In this document: piece by piece, positions 33,463 to 41,516 of the stretch
How positions within the stretch are numbered: the first letter of the stretch is position 1
Layout: the number at the start of each line of letters is the position of its first letter
From: Bauldia sp963759235
Lineage (GTDB): Bacteria; Pseudomonadota; Alphaproteobacteria; Rhizobiales; Kaistiaceae
Direction of reading: 5' to 3'
NCBI GenBank assembly: GCA_963759235.1
Contig: CAVWYO010000001.1
Coordinates: 186,001-250,000, forward strand
DNA length: 64,000 bases
The notes under the pieces: model-generated
The model's database searches: none
Told to the model about the DNA's origin: nothing
What the model saw: only the letters and a program-made list of their open reading frames with translations
Translations under genes and position numbers: made by a program

Positions 33463-34683
33463 CTACCGCGAGGCAACCCGGTTCGGGCCGGTGCGGGTGT
33501 CGACGGCGGCAACGATCGACATGCCGGGGCGGATCAGCCCTTCGGCGGCAACGCTCTCCGGCAGCCGGATGCGGACGGGGACGCGCTGGACCACCTTGGT
33601 GAAGTTGCCGGTGGCGTTGTCGGGCGGCAGCAAGCTGAAGACCGAGCCGGAGGCCGGCGCAACGCTTTCGACCGTGCCTTCGATCACCCGGTCGGGATAG
33701 GCGTCGACGGTGATCGCCACCGACTGGCCGGGCTCCAGGTTCTGAAGCTGCGTCTCCTTGAAGTTGGCGTTGACATAGACGTCGCCGAGGGGAACGACGG
33801 CAACGAGCCGCTGGCCCGGCTGGACGAACTCGCCCGGCTCGGCGGCGCCGTTGCCGACGACGCCGTCGAACGGCGCGCGGATGACGGTGTGGTCGAGATT
33901 GAGCTGCGCCTGGTCGCGAGCGAGGCGATACTGGTCGAGCACGCGCTCGGCCTCGCCCCGCTGGGCTTCGGCGACGGAAGCGTTCGCCCGCGCGACAGTG
34001 ACCGCCGCTTCGGCCGAGGTCACCGCCGAGTCGGCCTGCACCATCGCCGTCCGCGCCGCGTCGAGCGTCTTGGTGGCGACGATTGCCTTTGCCTCGAGCG
34101 TGCTCACCCGATCGTAGTCGGCCTTGGCATTGTCGGCGGCCGCGCGTGCCGAAGCGAGTTGTGCTTCAGCCTGGCCGACCCCCGCCTCGCCAGCCTTGAT
34201 CTGCTCGGCGATCCGTTCGATCGACGCCTGTTCGGTGGCGATCTGCGCCTCGGCCTGGGCGAGCGCGATCCGGTAGTCGGCATCGTCAAGCAGAACGAGC
34301 GGATCGCCGGTCTTGACGCGAGCATTGTCGGCGGCCACCACCGACTTGACATAGCCGGAGATCTGCGGCGTCACCGCAGCCGCCTTCGCCGCCACATAGG
34401 CGTCGTCGGTGGAGACGATGAAGCGGCCGTTCTCCCACCAGCCATAGCCATAGTAGCCGGCAGCGCCGAGCGCGGCGAGCACGACGGCGGCAACGATCAG
34501 CCGGCGGCGCCCGCGAGGCTTGGCGGCCGCTATCGGGGCCGGTTCGGCCGCCTGCGGCGTATCGGCGATCGCCAGCGCCTGGCCGGTATTCGGGGTGGTG
34601 GGCGCCAGGGAATGAGCCGGCTCGCCGGCCGGCTGCAATGCCGCACCGCCCCCGCCCTCCTGGTCTGTGATTGTTCTGGCCAT
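33463..34683 (-). CDS. HlyD-family membrane fusion protein, EmrA-like
   Basis: The 406-residue adaptor has a proline/alanine-rich N-terminal tail, one membrane helix at about residues 62-82 (LIVAAVVLAALGAAGYYGYG), a lipoyl/hairpin part with long alanine-rich coiled coil (about 120-260) and a beta-barrel with IRAPFDGVVGNGAAEPGEFV. It links the EmrB-like permease to an outer-membrane channel, which is not encoded here. AAAGGA lies upstream of the ATG. Expression is likely controlled by the divergent TetR gene. Confidence 0.92.
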   Translation of the reverse strand: MARTITDQEGGGGAALQPAGEPAHSLAPTTPNTGQALAIADTPQAAEPAPIAAAKPRGRRRLIVAAVVLAALGAAGYYGYGWWENGRFIVSTDDAYVAAKAAAVTPQISGYVKSVVAADNARVKTGDPLVLLDDADYRIALAQAEAQIATEQASIERIAEQIKAGEAGVGQAEAQLASARAAADNAKADYDRVSTLEAKAIVATKTLDAARTAMVQADSAVTSAEAAVTVARANASVAEAQRGEAERVLDQYRLARDQAQLNLDHTVIRAPFDGVVGNGAAEPGEFVQPGQRLVAVVPLGDVYVNANFKETQLQNLEPGQSVAITVDAYPDRVIEGTVESVAPASGSVFSLLPPDNATGNFTKVVQRVPVRIRLPESVAAEGLIRPGMSIVAAVDTRTGPNRVASR

Positions 34684-34727
34684 GGCCTTGTCCTTTCAAG
34701 CAAATCCGGCAGCGCCGACATGGATTG

Positions 34728-34742
34728 ACCGAACCGTTCGGT
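34728..34742. promoter_or_regulatory. TetR operator 1 (emr divergent region)
   Basis: ACCGAAC-c-GTTCGGT is a perfect 7+7 inverted repeat with a one-base centre. It lies 45 bp upstream of the emrA-like start. A second, near-identical site follows at 34792. Confidence 0.75.
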
Positions 34743-34791
34743 TCGATTGAGGCGTTGACATATCGCCCTTCGGGTATTATTTCAAGATCGA

Positions 34792-34806
34792 ACTGAACGG
34801 TTCGGT
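34792..34806. promoter_or_regulatory. TetR operator 2 (emr divergent region)
   Basis: ACTGAAC-g-GTTCGGT matches operator 1 with one base changed. The centre-to-centre distance is 64 bp, about six helical turns, so two dimers would sit on the same face. A TTGACA hexamer at 34755-34760 lies between the two sites. Confidence 0.72.
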
Positions 34807-34813
34807 CAAATTT

Positions 34814-34832
34814 CCTGACAGTATTTGTCAGG
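34814..34832 (+). other. perfect stem-loop upstream of the emr TetR regulator
   Basis: CCTGACA-gtatt-TGTCAGG forms a 7-bp stem with a 5-base loop, followed by AGGAGGAGG. It may be an additional protein-binding site or part of the regulator's mRNA leader. No U-run follows, so it is not a standard terminator. Confidence 0.5.
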
Positions 34833-34929
34833 AGGAGGAGGCGGTCCGTAAGGGTCGAGACAGGACGGGGGATTTATGGTTCAGTTGGCCGGCGCGTTGA
34901 GTCCCGGTCGGGAGGGAGATGAGGACACA

Positions 34930-35595
34930 ATGACGGACCTTGGCGTTTTGGCGGATAGCGCGACCGGACGGAGCCCGGCCGGTCAGGATGCGCGCAAACG
35001 CAACCAGATCCTCGACGGCGCCCGCCGGCTTTTCCTTTCGAAGGGGTTCGACGCCTCCAGCATGGGCGACATCGCCGAGGAGGCCGGCGTCTCGAAAGGC
35101 ACTCTCTACGTCTATTTCGACAGCAAGGAGCGGCTCTTCCAAGAGCTGGTTTCCCTGGAAAAGGCCGCGCAGTATCCGGCGATCTTCGGCCTCGACCCGC
35201 AAGACCACGACGTCCGTGCCGTGCTCACCCGGCTCGGACAGCAATTTGCCCGCTTCATCACCGCCCCGCACGTCATCATGGCGACCCGGACGGTCGTTGC
35301 CATGAGCGAGCGGATGCCCGACATCGCCCGCGAATTTTACGAGCAGGGGCCGCGCCAATGCTCGGGCCGGCTGGCGCAGTACCTGGCGCCCCAGGTCGAG
35401 GCGGGGGTGCTCGACATCGATGACGTCTATCTCGCCGCCGCGCAGTTCCTCGACATGGCCCAGTCGACGCTGAAGCTGCCGCTGCTTTTCGGCGCTCCCG
35501 ACCGCCCCACCGACGAGCGAATCGACGCGGTCGTCAAGTCGGCTGTCGACGTCTTCCTTGCGGCGTACGGGAAAAAGAAGACCGCCCAGGACTAA
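34930..35595 (+). CDS. TetR/AcrR-family regulator of the efflux operon
   Basis: The 221-residue protein has the TetR motif ASSMGDIAEEAGVSKGTLYV (about residues 40-59), followed by YFDSKERLFQEL. Its ligand domain continues with MATRTVVAMSERMPDIAREF. It is divergent from the EmrAB-like genes and two inverted-repeat operators lie in the shared region. I prefer ATG 34930 (GAGG 5 bases upstream); ATG 34876 would add 18 residues. Confidence 0.9.
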   Translation: MTDLGVLADSATGRSPAGQDARKRNQILDGARRLFLSKGFDASSMGDIAEEAGVSKGTLYVYFDSKERLFQELVSLEKAAQYPAIFGLDPQDHDVRAVLTRLGQQFARFITAPHVIMATRTVVAMSERMPDIAREFYEQGPRQCSGRLAQYLAPQVEAGVLDIDDVYLAAAQFLDMAQSTLKLPLLFGAPDRPTDERIDAVVKSAVDVFLAAYGKKKTAQD

Positions 35596-35602
35596 TCCAG
35601 CC

Positions 35603-36259
35603 TCAGTCCTCAGCCCACCGCGCCAGCGTCGTTTCGGCCGCCATCGCTTCCACATCGCCCTGCAGCAGTTCGGCCATCGGCCGCCCATTCCCATCGGCGT
35701 CGCGCCGGGGCATGCCGATATGCGCCTCCGAGGCGAAGGGCACGAATCGCCATTCGCCGCGCGGCAGGCTCTTGCCGAGCCCGTGCAGGTAGACCGGCAC
35801 GAAGGGGACTTGCTGATATTCGCCGGCGAGAACCGACGCGCCGCGACGAAACCGGGCGAGCACTTCCGGCTCGCCGCGTGTGCCTTCGGGAAAGATGATG
35901 ACGATCTCGCCGCGGTCGAGCGCCGCGCGGATCGGGTCGATGACCGCTTCCGCCCCCTTCCCCGACCGGTCGATGGGGATGATGTTGAGAAGCGTGCGCG
36001 CCAGCCAGCCGGCAAAGCCGGGCTTCATGAAGTGATCCGCCGCCGCGACCGGCCGCACCTGGTGGAGCATGCGCAGCGGAAACAGGCTCATCAGCGCGAC
36101 CACGTCGAGATGGCTGTTGTGGTTGGCGGCGATCACCGCCGGGCCGGCGGCGGGAAGCCGCTCGCGACCGACGACGCGCAGCCCCGTCGCCAGCAGGAGC
36201 ACCGGCCGCACGATCAGCGCGAAGAACAGAATCGCGGCGATGCCGCGCAGCCGGCCCAT
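35603..36259 (-). CDS. PlsC-type 1-acyl-glycerol-3-phosphate acyltransferase
   Basis: The 218-residue membrane-associated acyltransferase has the catalytic box NHNSHLDVVALMSL (H-x4-D variant NHxSHLD), the IIPIDRSGKGAE block, and IVIIFPEGTRGEPEVL (FPEGTR). The N-terminal helix is ILFFALIVRPVLLLATG. It begins one base after the cdsA-like gene stop, so it is the last gene of the ynb-like operon. It likely makes phosphatidate-type precursors or acylates the operon product. Confidence 0.92.
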   Translation of the reverse strand: MGRLRGIAAILFFALIVRPVLLLATGLRVVGRERLPAAGPAVIAANHNSHLDVVALMSLFPLRMLHQVRPVAAADHFMKPGFAGWLARTLLNIIPIDRSGKGAEAVIDPIRAALDRGEIVIIFPEGTRGEPEVLARFRRGASVLAGEYQQVPFVPVYLHGLGKSLPRGEWRFVPFASEAHIGMPRRDADGNGRPMAELLQGDVEAMAAETTLARWAED

Positions 36260-36260
36260 C

Positions 36261-37208
36261 TCAGGCTCCGTAGAAGTAGCGCACATAGTGCAGGAAGATC
36301 GGGGCGGCGAAGACGAGGCTGTCGAGCCGGTCGAGCATGCCGCCGTGACCGGGGAGCGCGGCGCCCGAATCCTTGATGCCGAGGTCGCGCTTCAGCGCCG
36401 AAACCGTCACGTCGCCGACCAAGCCGAGGAAGGCGAGCCCCGCCCCGACCGCGGCGCCTTCCGCAAGACTGAACGGGGTCAGCCATGGGGTGAGCAGGGC
36501 GGCAACCGCCATGCTGACGAGAACGCCGCCGACGAAGCCTTCGATGGTCTTCTTCGGGCTGACATGGGGGGCGATCGGCCGGCGGCCGAAGAGCTTGCCG
36601 GCAACGTATTGCGCGACGTCGTTGAACTGCACCACGACCAGCACGAAGAGGAGCAGCCCGGCGCCGCCGGCCGGCAGCGGCACGGCAACGTCGAGCACCA
36701 TCAGGAACGCCAGGTGGCTGAGGTTGTAGACGGTGAGGAAGAGCCCCCATTGCAGCGTCCCGGCCGAGCGGATGAAGCCCTTGGTCTCGCCCGCCAACAC
36801 CAAGCGGAAGGCAATCGCCGCCGCGCCATAGACCGGGATGAAGATCGCGAACATCCCGTACCAGTGATCATAGACAAACCAATACTGGATCGGGATCGCC
36901 AGATAGGCGAGGAGGATCGCCGTCCGATCGACCCGCCGCACCGGGATGATCGACATGTACTCGCGGAGCGCCAGGAAGCTGACGATGCCGAAGAGAATCG
37001 TGGTGGCGGTAGCGCCGAGGAGGAGCGCGGCGCTGAGCGGCACGACGATCCACCACCACGTGCGGGTGCGGGCGACGAGCTCGGCGCCGTTGGCGCCGCC
37101 GCGGCCGGCAAGACCGGCGACGATGCCGGTGGCCCCGGCGAGGACGGCCCAGACTGCGCCAAGGGCGTAGAGGAGCGGCGCCGGCCAGGAGGCGATAAGC
37201 TCAGCCAT
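36261..37208 (-). CDS. CDP-diglyceride synthetase (CdsA-family), YnbB-like
   Basis: The 315-residue integral membrane protein has about eight helices and the CdsA signature at the C-terminal side: VGDVTVSALKRDLGIKDSG followed by LPGHGGMLDRLDSLVFAAP. It also has VQFNDVAQYVAGKLFGRRP and SPKKTIEGFVGG. It would activate phosphatidate with CTP. It overlaps the YnbA-like gene by 8 bp. E. coli ynbB is the closest named relative I recognise, by gene order. Confidence 0.9.
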   Translation of the reverse strand: MAELIASWPAPLLYALGAVWAVLAGATGIVAGLAGRGGANGAELVARTRTWWWIVVPLSAALLLGATATTILFGIVSFLALREYMSIIPVRRVDRTAILLAYLAIPIQYWFVYDHWYGMFAIFIPVYGAAAIAFRLVLAGETKGFIRSAGTLQWGLFLTVYNLSHLAFLMVLDVAVPLPAGGAGLLLFVLVVVQFNDVAQYVAGKLFGRRPIAPHVSPKKTIEGFVGGVLVSMAVAALLTPWLTPFSLAEGAAVGAGLAFLGLVGDVTVSALKRDLGIKDSGAALPGHGGMLDRLDSLVFAAPIFLHYVRYFYGA

Positions 37209-37818
37209 CGACTCCCTCCGCGACAAGAGCGCCCCTTACCCGGTTGACGACGGTGACGAGGGCAAGCGCCAACGCAGTGCCGAGCATCGCCGCGGCAACT
37301 CCGTTGGGCAGAGCGACCAGCGCCGCGATGACGGCGACGATCGAGAAATAGGCGGCTCGGTCCGACTTGCCGAACGGCCCGTCGTAACGCCGGCTGCCGC
37401 CGGCGGCGAGGCCGAGAACCCCGGCGCATTCGGTTAGCCCGACCGCAACCGCCAGGGATCCCGCCAGAAGCGCGTATGCCGGGGCGATGGCGAGCCCCAG
37501 CGGCAGATAGAGCGCCGCGTCGGATACCACGTCGCCGATCTCGTTGAGGAAGAAGCCGAGCCGGCTCTCCTGGTGGTGCTCGCGGGCGAGCAAACCGTCG
37601 ATGGCGTTCATCGCCATGCGAACGAGGAGTACGACCGGCAGGCCGACGAGCACGAGCGGCGCACCATGGCTGAGCGCGATCAGCGCGCCATAGGCAACGG
37701 AGAGGACGGCCGCCGCAATCGTCACCTGGTTGGCGGTCACACCCGATGAAGCCAACCGGTTCGTTAACGGTCGCAGCAGGGCCTGGAAACGCGGCTTCAG
37801 GCCGTAGATCGTCGCCAT
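37201..37818 (-). CDS. CDP-alcohol phosphatidyltransferase, YnbA-like
   Basis: The 205-residue membrane enzyme belongs to the CDP-alcohol transferases. Its motif is N-A-I-DG-L-L-AR...G-F-F-L-N-E-I-G-D: two of the four usual aspartates are asparagine. I recall the same substitutions in E. coli YnbA. Other YnbA-like blocks are the N-terminal GLKPRFQALLRPL and DGPFGKSDRAAYFS. It would join a CDP-activated lipid to an unknown alcohol. Neighbours are the CdsA-like and methyltransferase genes. Confidence 0.9.
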   Translation of the reverse strand: MATIYGLKPRFQALLRPLTNRLASSGVTANQVTIAAAVLSVAYGALIALSHGAPLVLVGLPVVLLVRMAMNAIDGLLAREHHQESRLGFFLNEIGDVVSDAALYLPLGLAIAPAYALLAGSLAVAVGLTECAGVLGLAAGGSRRYDGPFGKSDRAAYFSIVAVIAALVALPNGVAAAMLGTALALALVTVVNRVRGALVAEGVDG

Positions 37819-37823
37819 CCCGG

Positions 37824-38672
37824 TTATGCCTTCCGTGCGCGCACGACACCGAAAATGCCGAGTCGCTCAATCTTAACATCCTCAACGGCGAAGCCTGCCG
37901 CCTCGAGCCAGCCGCGGGTCAGTTCCAGCGAGCGGAAGCGCATCGCCCATGGTCGTCCGGTATGGGTGTTGAGCACCCTGGCGATGAATTCGGCCTGGGG
38001 ATGATCGGGCTGGACGGTGACGAGGAGGATGCCGTCGGGGGCGAGGATGCGGGCGATCTGGCGGAAGTGGTGCTCGACCCGTTCGTCGTCGTCGATGATC
38101 TCGTGCAGGCCGGAAACGATGACGACATCCATCTCGCCGAGCCGGGCGAGATCGTCATCGGAGAAGGCGTCGGCCTGCTCGACCGTCGCCCTGACACCGA
38201 GCCGAACGGCATTCAACCGCGCCTTGCCGACGTTCTCGGCGCGGTAGTCGCGAAGCGTCGCCGAGACCCGCGCCCGGCCACGGGTCCTGGCAAGCGCTTT
38301 CAGCACGTAGCGGCCGCCGCCGCAGGCAAGGTCGGCAAGCCGCACGTTCCCCTGCCGCTCGGCCGTCTGCAGAACCGCGTCCACGATCCTTGCTTCGAGC
38401 AGGGCGCCACGGTTGCGGATGCCGGCCCAGCCCGGCGCGTTGAGATAGGCCCGGTCGATCGCGCGGCCGAAGAACCCCGTCCCATCGGCGCGGTTGGCAT
38501 AAACATGGTCGAGCATGACACCTGAATCGAAGCCATGTTCGAGGCCGATGCGGACGCCCTTCGACAGGCGCCCCACCGACCGCAGCAAGCCACGGGCGAG
38601 GGCGAAATACCAGGCTTTGGGATGCCAAGCGGGCAAGGGACGGGTCAGCGCTTCGATGTCCAAGGCGGTCAT
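37824..38672 (-). CDS. class I SAM-dependent methyltransferase, YnbC-like
   Basis: The 282-residue protein has a SAM-binding fold with motif I LADLACGGGRYVLKALA (about residues 112-128), then MDVVIVSGLHEIIDDDE and LAPDGILLVTVQPDHPQ. It resembles the methyltransferase part of E. coli YnbC; the hydrolase part is absent. The GGGAGTGACTAT sequence precedes the ATG. It is the first gene of the operon and could methylate the headgroup made by the following enzymes; that is inference. Confidence 0.85.
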   Translation of the reverse strand: MTALDIEALTRPLPAWHPKAWYFALARGLLRSVGRLSKGVRIGLEHGFDSGVMLDHVYANRADGTGFFGRAIDRAYLNAPGWAGIRNRGALLEARIVDAVLQTAERQGNVRLADLACGGGRYVLKALARTRGRARVSATLRDYRAENVGKARLNAVRLGVRATVEQADAFSDDDLARLGEMDVVIVSGLHEIIDDDERVEHHFRQIARILAPDGILLVTVQPDHPQAEFIARVLNTHTGRPWAMRFRSLELTRGWLEAAGFAVEDVKIERLGIFGVVRARKA

Positions 38673-38687
38673 ATAGTCACTCCCTCG

Positions 38688-38706
38688 TGTTGAACAACGT
38701 ACAACA
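38688..38706. promoter_or_regulatory. TetR operator site 1, ynb-like operon
   Basis: TGTTGAACAACGTACAACA is an imperfect inverted repeat (TGTTG.AC...GT.CAACA), 16 bp before the methyltransferase start. A second copy at 38741 gives the same pattern, suggesting an operator read by the divergent TetR regulator. Confidence 0.72.
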
Positions 38707-38740
38707 AAATGGTAGGCTGTCGCATATTGTTCAAGACTTT

Positions 38741-38759
38741 TGTTGAACATCGTTCTACA
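38741..38759. promoter_or_regulatory. TetR operator site 2, ynb-like operon
   Basis: TGTTGAACATCGTTCTACA shares the architecture of site 1 and has inner arms GAAC/GTTC. In addition TGTTCAA (38728-38734) and TTGAACA (38743-38749) form a perfect 7-bp inverted pair that overlaps this site. Confidence 0.72.
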
Positions 38760-38790
38760 ATCGGCGACTTGGTGAATCGGAGGTGAACGG

Positions 38791-39393
38791 ATGGTGGCAC
38801 GACGGCAGGAACACACGCGCGAGGAGATGGTGGACCTGGTTGCCTCCGCCGCCGAGGAGATCGGCGGCCGCGACGGCCTGGCCGGGATTACCATGCGGCG
38901 GCTAGCCGCCACGGTCGGTTATGCGCCGAACTCGATCTACCATTCGGTCGGCGACATGGATGAGGTGATCCTCCGGCTCAACGCGCGCACGCTGTCGCGT
39001 CTTGACCGGGCGCTCGCGCGGCGGATCCGCCCCGGCGGGCCGCCGGAGGAGGTGGCGCTAGCGATCGCCGACGGCTACATGGCCTTCGTCCACCGGAACC
39101 ATCGCCTATGGTCGATCCTCGTCGACTACTCGCGACGCGACCCGGGACCGGTCCCCGACTGGTACCAGGCTGCGCTGTCGCGACCGCTGACCCTGGTCGA
39201 AGAAACACTGAGGCCGCTCTTTGCCGATCCCGACGACTGCCGCCGCTCGGTGGCAGCGCTGTGGGCGGCGCTCCACGGCATCGCCTCCCTGTCGCTTTCC
39301 GGCAAGCTTGGCATCGTCACCCCGGAGGACGCCCCCGGCCTCGCCCGGCTGATCGTAAGCCGTTATCTCGCGGGGGCGGCGGCCGGCGCTTGA
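38791..39393 (+). CDS. TetR-family regulator divergent from the ynb-like operon
   Basis: The 200-residue protein has a TetR helix-turn-helix ITMRRLAATVGYAPNSIYHS (about residues 31-50) and a helical C-terminal domain of the WHG type (WAALHGIASLSLSGKLGIVT). The 118-bp divergent gap contains two related operator-like sites. It most likely controls the phospholipid operon and itself. The inducer is unknown. Confidence 0.9.
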   Translation: MVARRQEHTREEMVDLVASAAEEIGGRDGLAGITMRRLAATVGYAPNSIYHSVGDMDEVILRLNARTLSRLDRALARRIRPGGPPEEVALAIADGYMAFVHRNHRLWSILVDYSRRDPGPVPDWYQAALSRPLTLVEETLRPLFADPDDCRRSVAALWAALHGIASLSLSGKLGIVTPEDAPGLARLIVSRYLAGAAAGA

Positions 39394-39410
39394 ACGACCG
39401 AGCCGGCGGC

Positions 39411-39803
39411 CTATGCCGTCGCCTCCCAGATACCCTCCACCGGATAGGCTTCGTCCGGGCCCGGCCAGGGCGGCATGGTGACACCGACCGCCTCGAGCGG
39501 CTCGTCGCCGTCGGAGCGGAACTGAAAATGGGCGCCGACCGCGATGGCGATCGACACGCCGGGGAAAACCTCGACCGTCTCTTCGACATCGCCGAGCCGC
39601 CGCCACATGCGCCCGTGACCGGCGACGAAATACCAGACCTCCTCGACGGTGCGGTGGGCGACCGCGCGCGATACGGCACCGGGCGGCAGGGTGAAATGAG
39701 CCATGCTGCCGCGCCCCGACGCCGCCAGCAGGCGCACCTCCGATCCGTCGGGGGCCATGGCGTCCGGTTCGGAGGCGAGGCTGCGTGTCACGTGTTCCAT
39801 CAT
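39411..39803 (-). CDS. cupin-domain protein
   Basis: The 130-residue cupin has HFTLPPGAVSRAVAHRTVEE then VWYFVAGHGRMWRRLGD and ends with a PPWPGPDEAYPVEGIWE tail. The histidine pattern of motif 1 is reduced, so metal binding is uncertain. Start at 39803 (MMEHVTRSL) follows GGGGCGA. It is convergent with the TetR gene. Function unknown. Confidence 0.75.
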   Translation of the reverse strand: MMEHVTRSLASEPDAMAPDGSEVRLLAASGRGSMAHFTLPPGAVSRAVAHRTVEEVWYFVAGHGRMWRRLGDVEETVEVFPGVSIAIAVGAHFQFRSDGDEPLEAVGVTMPPWPGPDEAYPVEGIWEATA

Positions 39804-40375
39804 TCGCCCCAATCCCTGTTCGCTTCTCCGGGCGGCGCCCGTCCTGACGCGAGACGGCGCGTGCACGTCCATCCTAGCCGCTCGTGGCGGCTGGTCGGAA
39901 GCCGAAGGCGTCAAGCGTCGGCCGGCAAAGCATTTTTTTTCGCTCGCCGCCGGGAAATCCCTTGATTGTGAACAGCAACGGGCATACGTACCGGCTTGCC
40001 CAAATTCGCACGTGCCTGTGGTCGCATCAGTCCGAGGGCGAACTTAACCGGGGGCGTTCCCCGGTTGCTTCGAAGGACGCGGCTTAAAGCAACGACGTAG
40101 CGGGCTTTTTTGGTCTCTGCCGACTGTCCAAAAGTCGGGGTTACTGAAGAGGCACTACTTCCTTGCCGGGCGTGCGGATCGGGAAACTCCCTTTCCAAGC
40201 GAAGGCAGCGACAGATCGGACAGCCCTGTCCGTTTTGAGCGACTGCCACCCGCAAACCAGCCGGCGCGAGCCAGCAAACCGGACCGCGCCAGTCGCGGGG
40301 CGATCGTCTCCACAACGATCCCCGCGGATGAAGCGGCCGGCGGTTGGCAACAATTCGCGTGGGGAGTGACCCGCC
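39804..40375 (+). other. long leader upstream of ornithine decarboxylase (possible speF-type RNA)
   Basis: The 572-bp region has no convincing protein gene. It contains a strong stem-loop AACCGGGG-gcgtt-CCCCGGTT at 40046-40066, a GCGGGCTTTTTT run near 40098-40111, and a short frame from a GTG at 39968 to a stop at 40087. A structured RNA called the speF motif is known upstream of alphaproteobacterial ornithine decarboxylase genes, so one may be present here. I cannot confirm the motif by eye. Confidence 0.35.
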
Positions 40376-41506
40376 ATGACCGATCGCATCCGCGACTTTC
40401 TGCGTCTCCGACGTCCCGATGGGCCTTGTCTGGTGGTCGATCTCGACGTCGTCCGCCAGAATTATCTGAACTTCGCCCGGGCGCTGCCGGACAGCCGCGT
40501 CTTCTACGCCGTCAAGGCGAACCCCGATCCCACCGTCCTCAGGCTTCTCGCCGGCCTCGGCTCGTCCTTCGATTGCGCCAGCCTCGCCGAGATCGACATG
40601 GCGCGCGACGCCGGCGCCCCGCCGGAGCGCATCTCCTACGGCAACACCATCAAGAAGGAGCGCGACATCGCCGCCGCCCATGAGCGCGGCATCCGCCTCT
40701 TCGCCGTCGATTGTCACGAGGAGGTCGACAAGATCGCCCGCGCCGCGCCGGGCGCCCGCGTCTTCTGCCGCATCCTTTGCGACTGCGACGGCGCCGAATG
40801 GCCGCTGTCGCGGAAGTTCGGCTGCGTGCCGGAACTCGCCGTCGAGGTGCTCGAGCGCGCCCATCGCCTCGGCCTCGAAGCCTACGGCGTCTCCTTTCAT
40901 GTCGGCTCGCAGCAGCCCAATCCGGACGCCTGGGACCTCGCCCTCAAGGCCGCCGCCATGGTCTTCCGCACCCTCTCCGAGAGCGGCATCCAGCTCCGCA
41001 TGGTCAATCTCGGCGGCGGCTTCCCGGCCAGATACATGCGCGACGTGCCGGCGGTGAAGACCTACGGCCGCGCCATCTTCACGGCGCTGCGCCGCCATTT
41101 CGGCAACCGCATCCCCGAGACGATCATCGAGCCGGGCCGCGGCATGGTCGGTGACGCCGGCATGATCAAGGCCGAGGTGGTGCTGATCTCGAAGAAGGCG
41201 GCCGACGATCCGGTGCGCTGGGTCTATCTCGACATCGGCAAGTTCGGCGGTCTCGCCGAGACCATGGACGAGGCGATCCGCTACCCGATCCGGACGCCTC
41301 ACGACGGCGACCGCACCGCGCCTTGCGTCATAGCCGGGCCGACCTGCGACTCGGCGGACGTGCTCTACGAAAAAAGCCCCTACGAGCTGCCGGTCTCGCT
41401 CGCCATCGGCGACGAGGTGCTGATCGAGGGCGCCGGCGCCTACACCCAGACCTACTCGGCCGTCGCCTTCAACGGCTTCGCGCCGCTGAAGTCGTACGTC
41501 ATCTGA
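40376..41506 (+). CDS. ornithine decarboxylase (PLP fold type III)
   Basis: The 376-residue enzyme decarboxylates ornithine to putrescine. The PLP lysine is in VFYAVKANPDPTVLRLLAG (about residue 46). Other family landmarks are GVSFHVGSQ, MVNLGGGFPARY, ETIIEPGRGMVGDAG and CVIAGPTCDSADVLYEK with the catalytic cysteine. Length and sequence fit eukaryote-like/alphaproteobacterial ODC rather than the large fold-type-I form. GGGGAG precedes the ATG. Homospermidine synthase, the next step for putrescine in this order, is encoded 6.4 kb downstream. Confidence 0.94.
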   Translation: MTDRIRDFLRLRRPDGPCLVVDLDVVRQNYLNFARALPDSRVFYAVKANPDPTVLRLLAGLGSSFDCASLAEIDMARDAGAPPERISYGNTIKKERDIAAAHERGIRLFAVDCHEEVDKIARAAPGARVFCRILCDCDGAEWPLSRKFGCVPELAVEVLERAHRLGLEAYGVSFHVGSQQPNPDAWDLALKAAAMVFRTLSESGIQLRMVNLGGGFPARYMRDVPAVKTYGRAIFTALRRHFGNRIPETIIEPGRGMVGDAGMIKAEVVLISKKAADDPVRWVYLDIGKFGGLAETMDEAIRYPIRTPHDGDRTAPCVIAGPTCDSADVLYEKSPYELPVSLAIGDEVLIEGAGAYTQTYSAVAFNGFAPLKSYVI

Positions 41507-41516
41507 GGCGGCGGCG

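Noticed and set aside
34814..34832. Rho-independent terminator upstream of the efflux TetR gene
   Set aside because: The stem is perfect but is followed by AGGAGG and not by a T-run, and no gene ends there; it was kept only as a possible regulatory stem.
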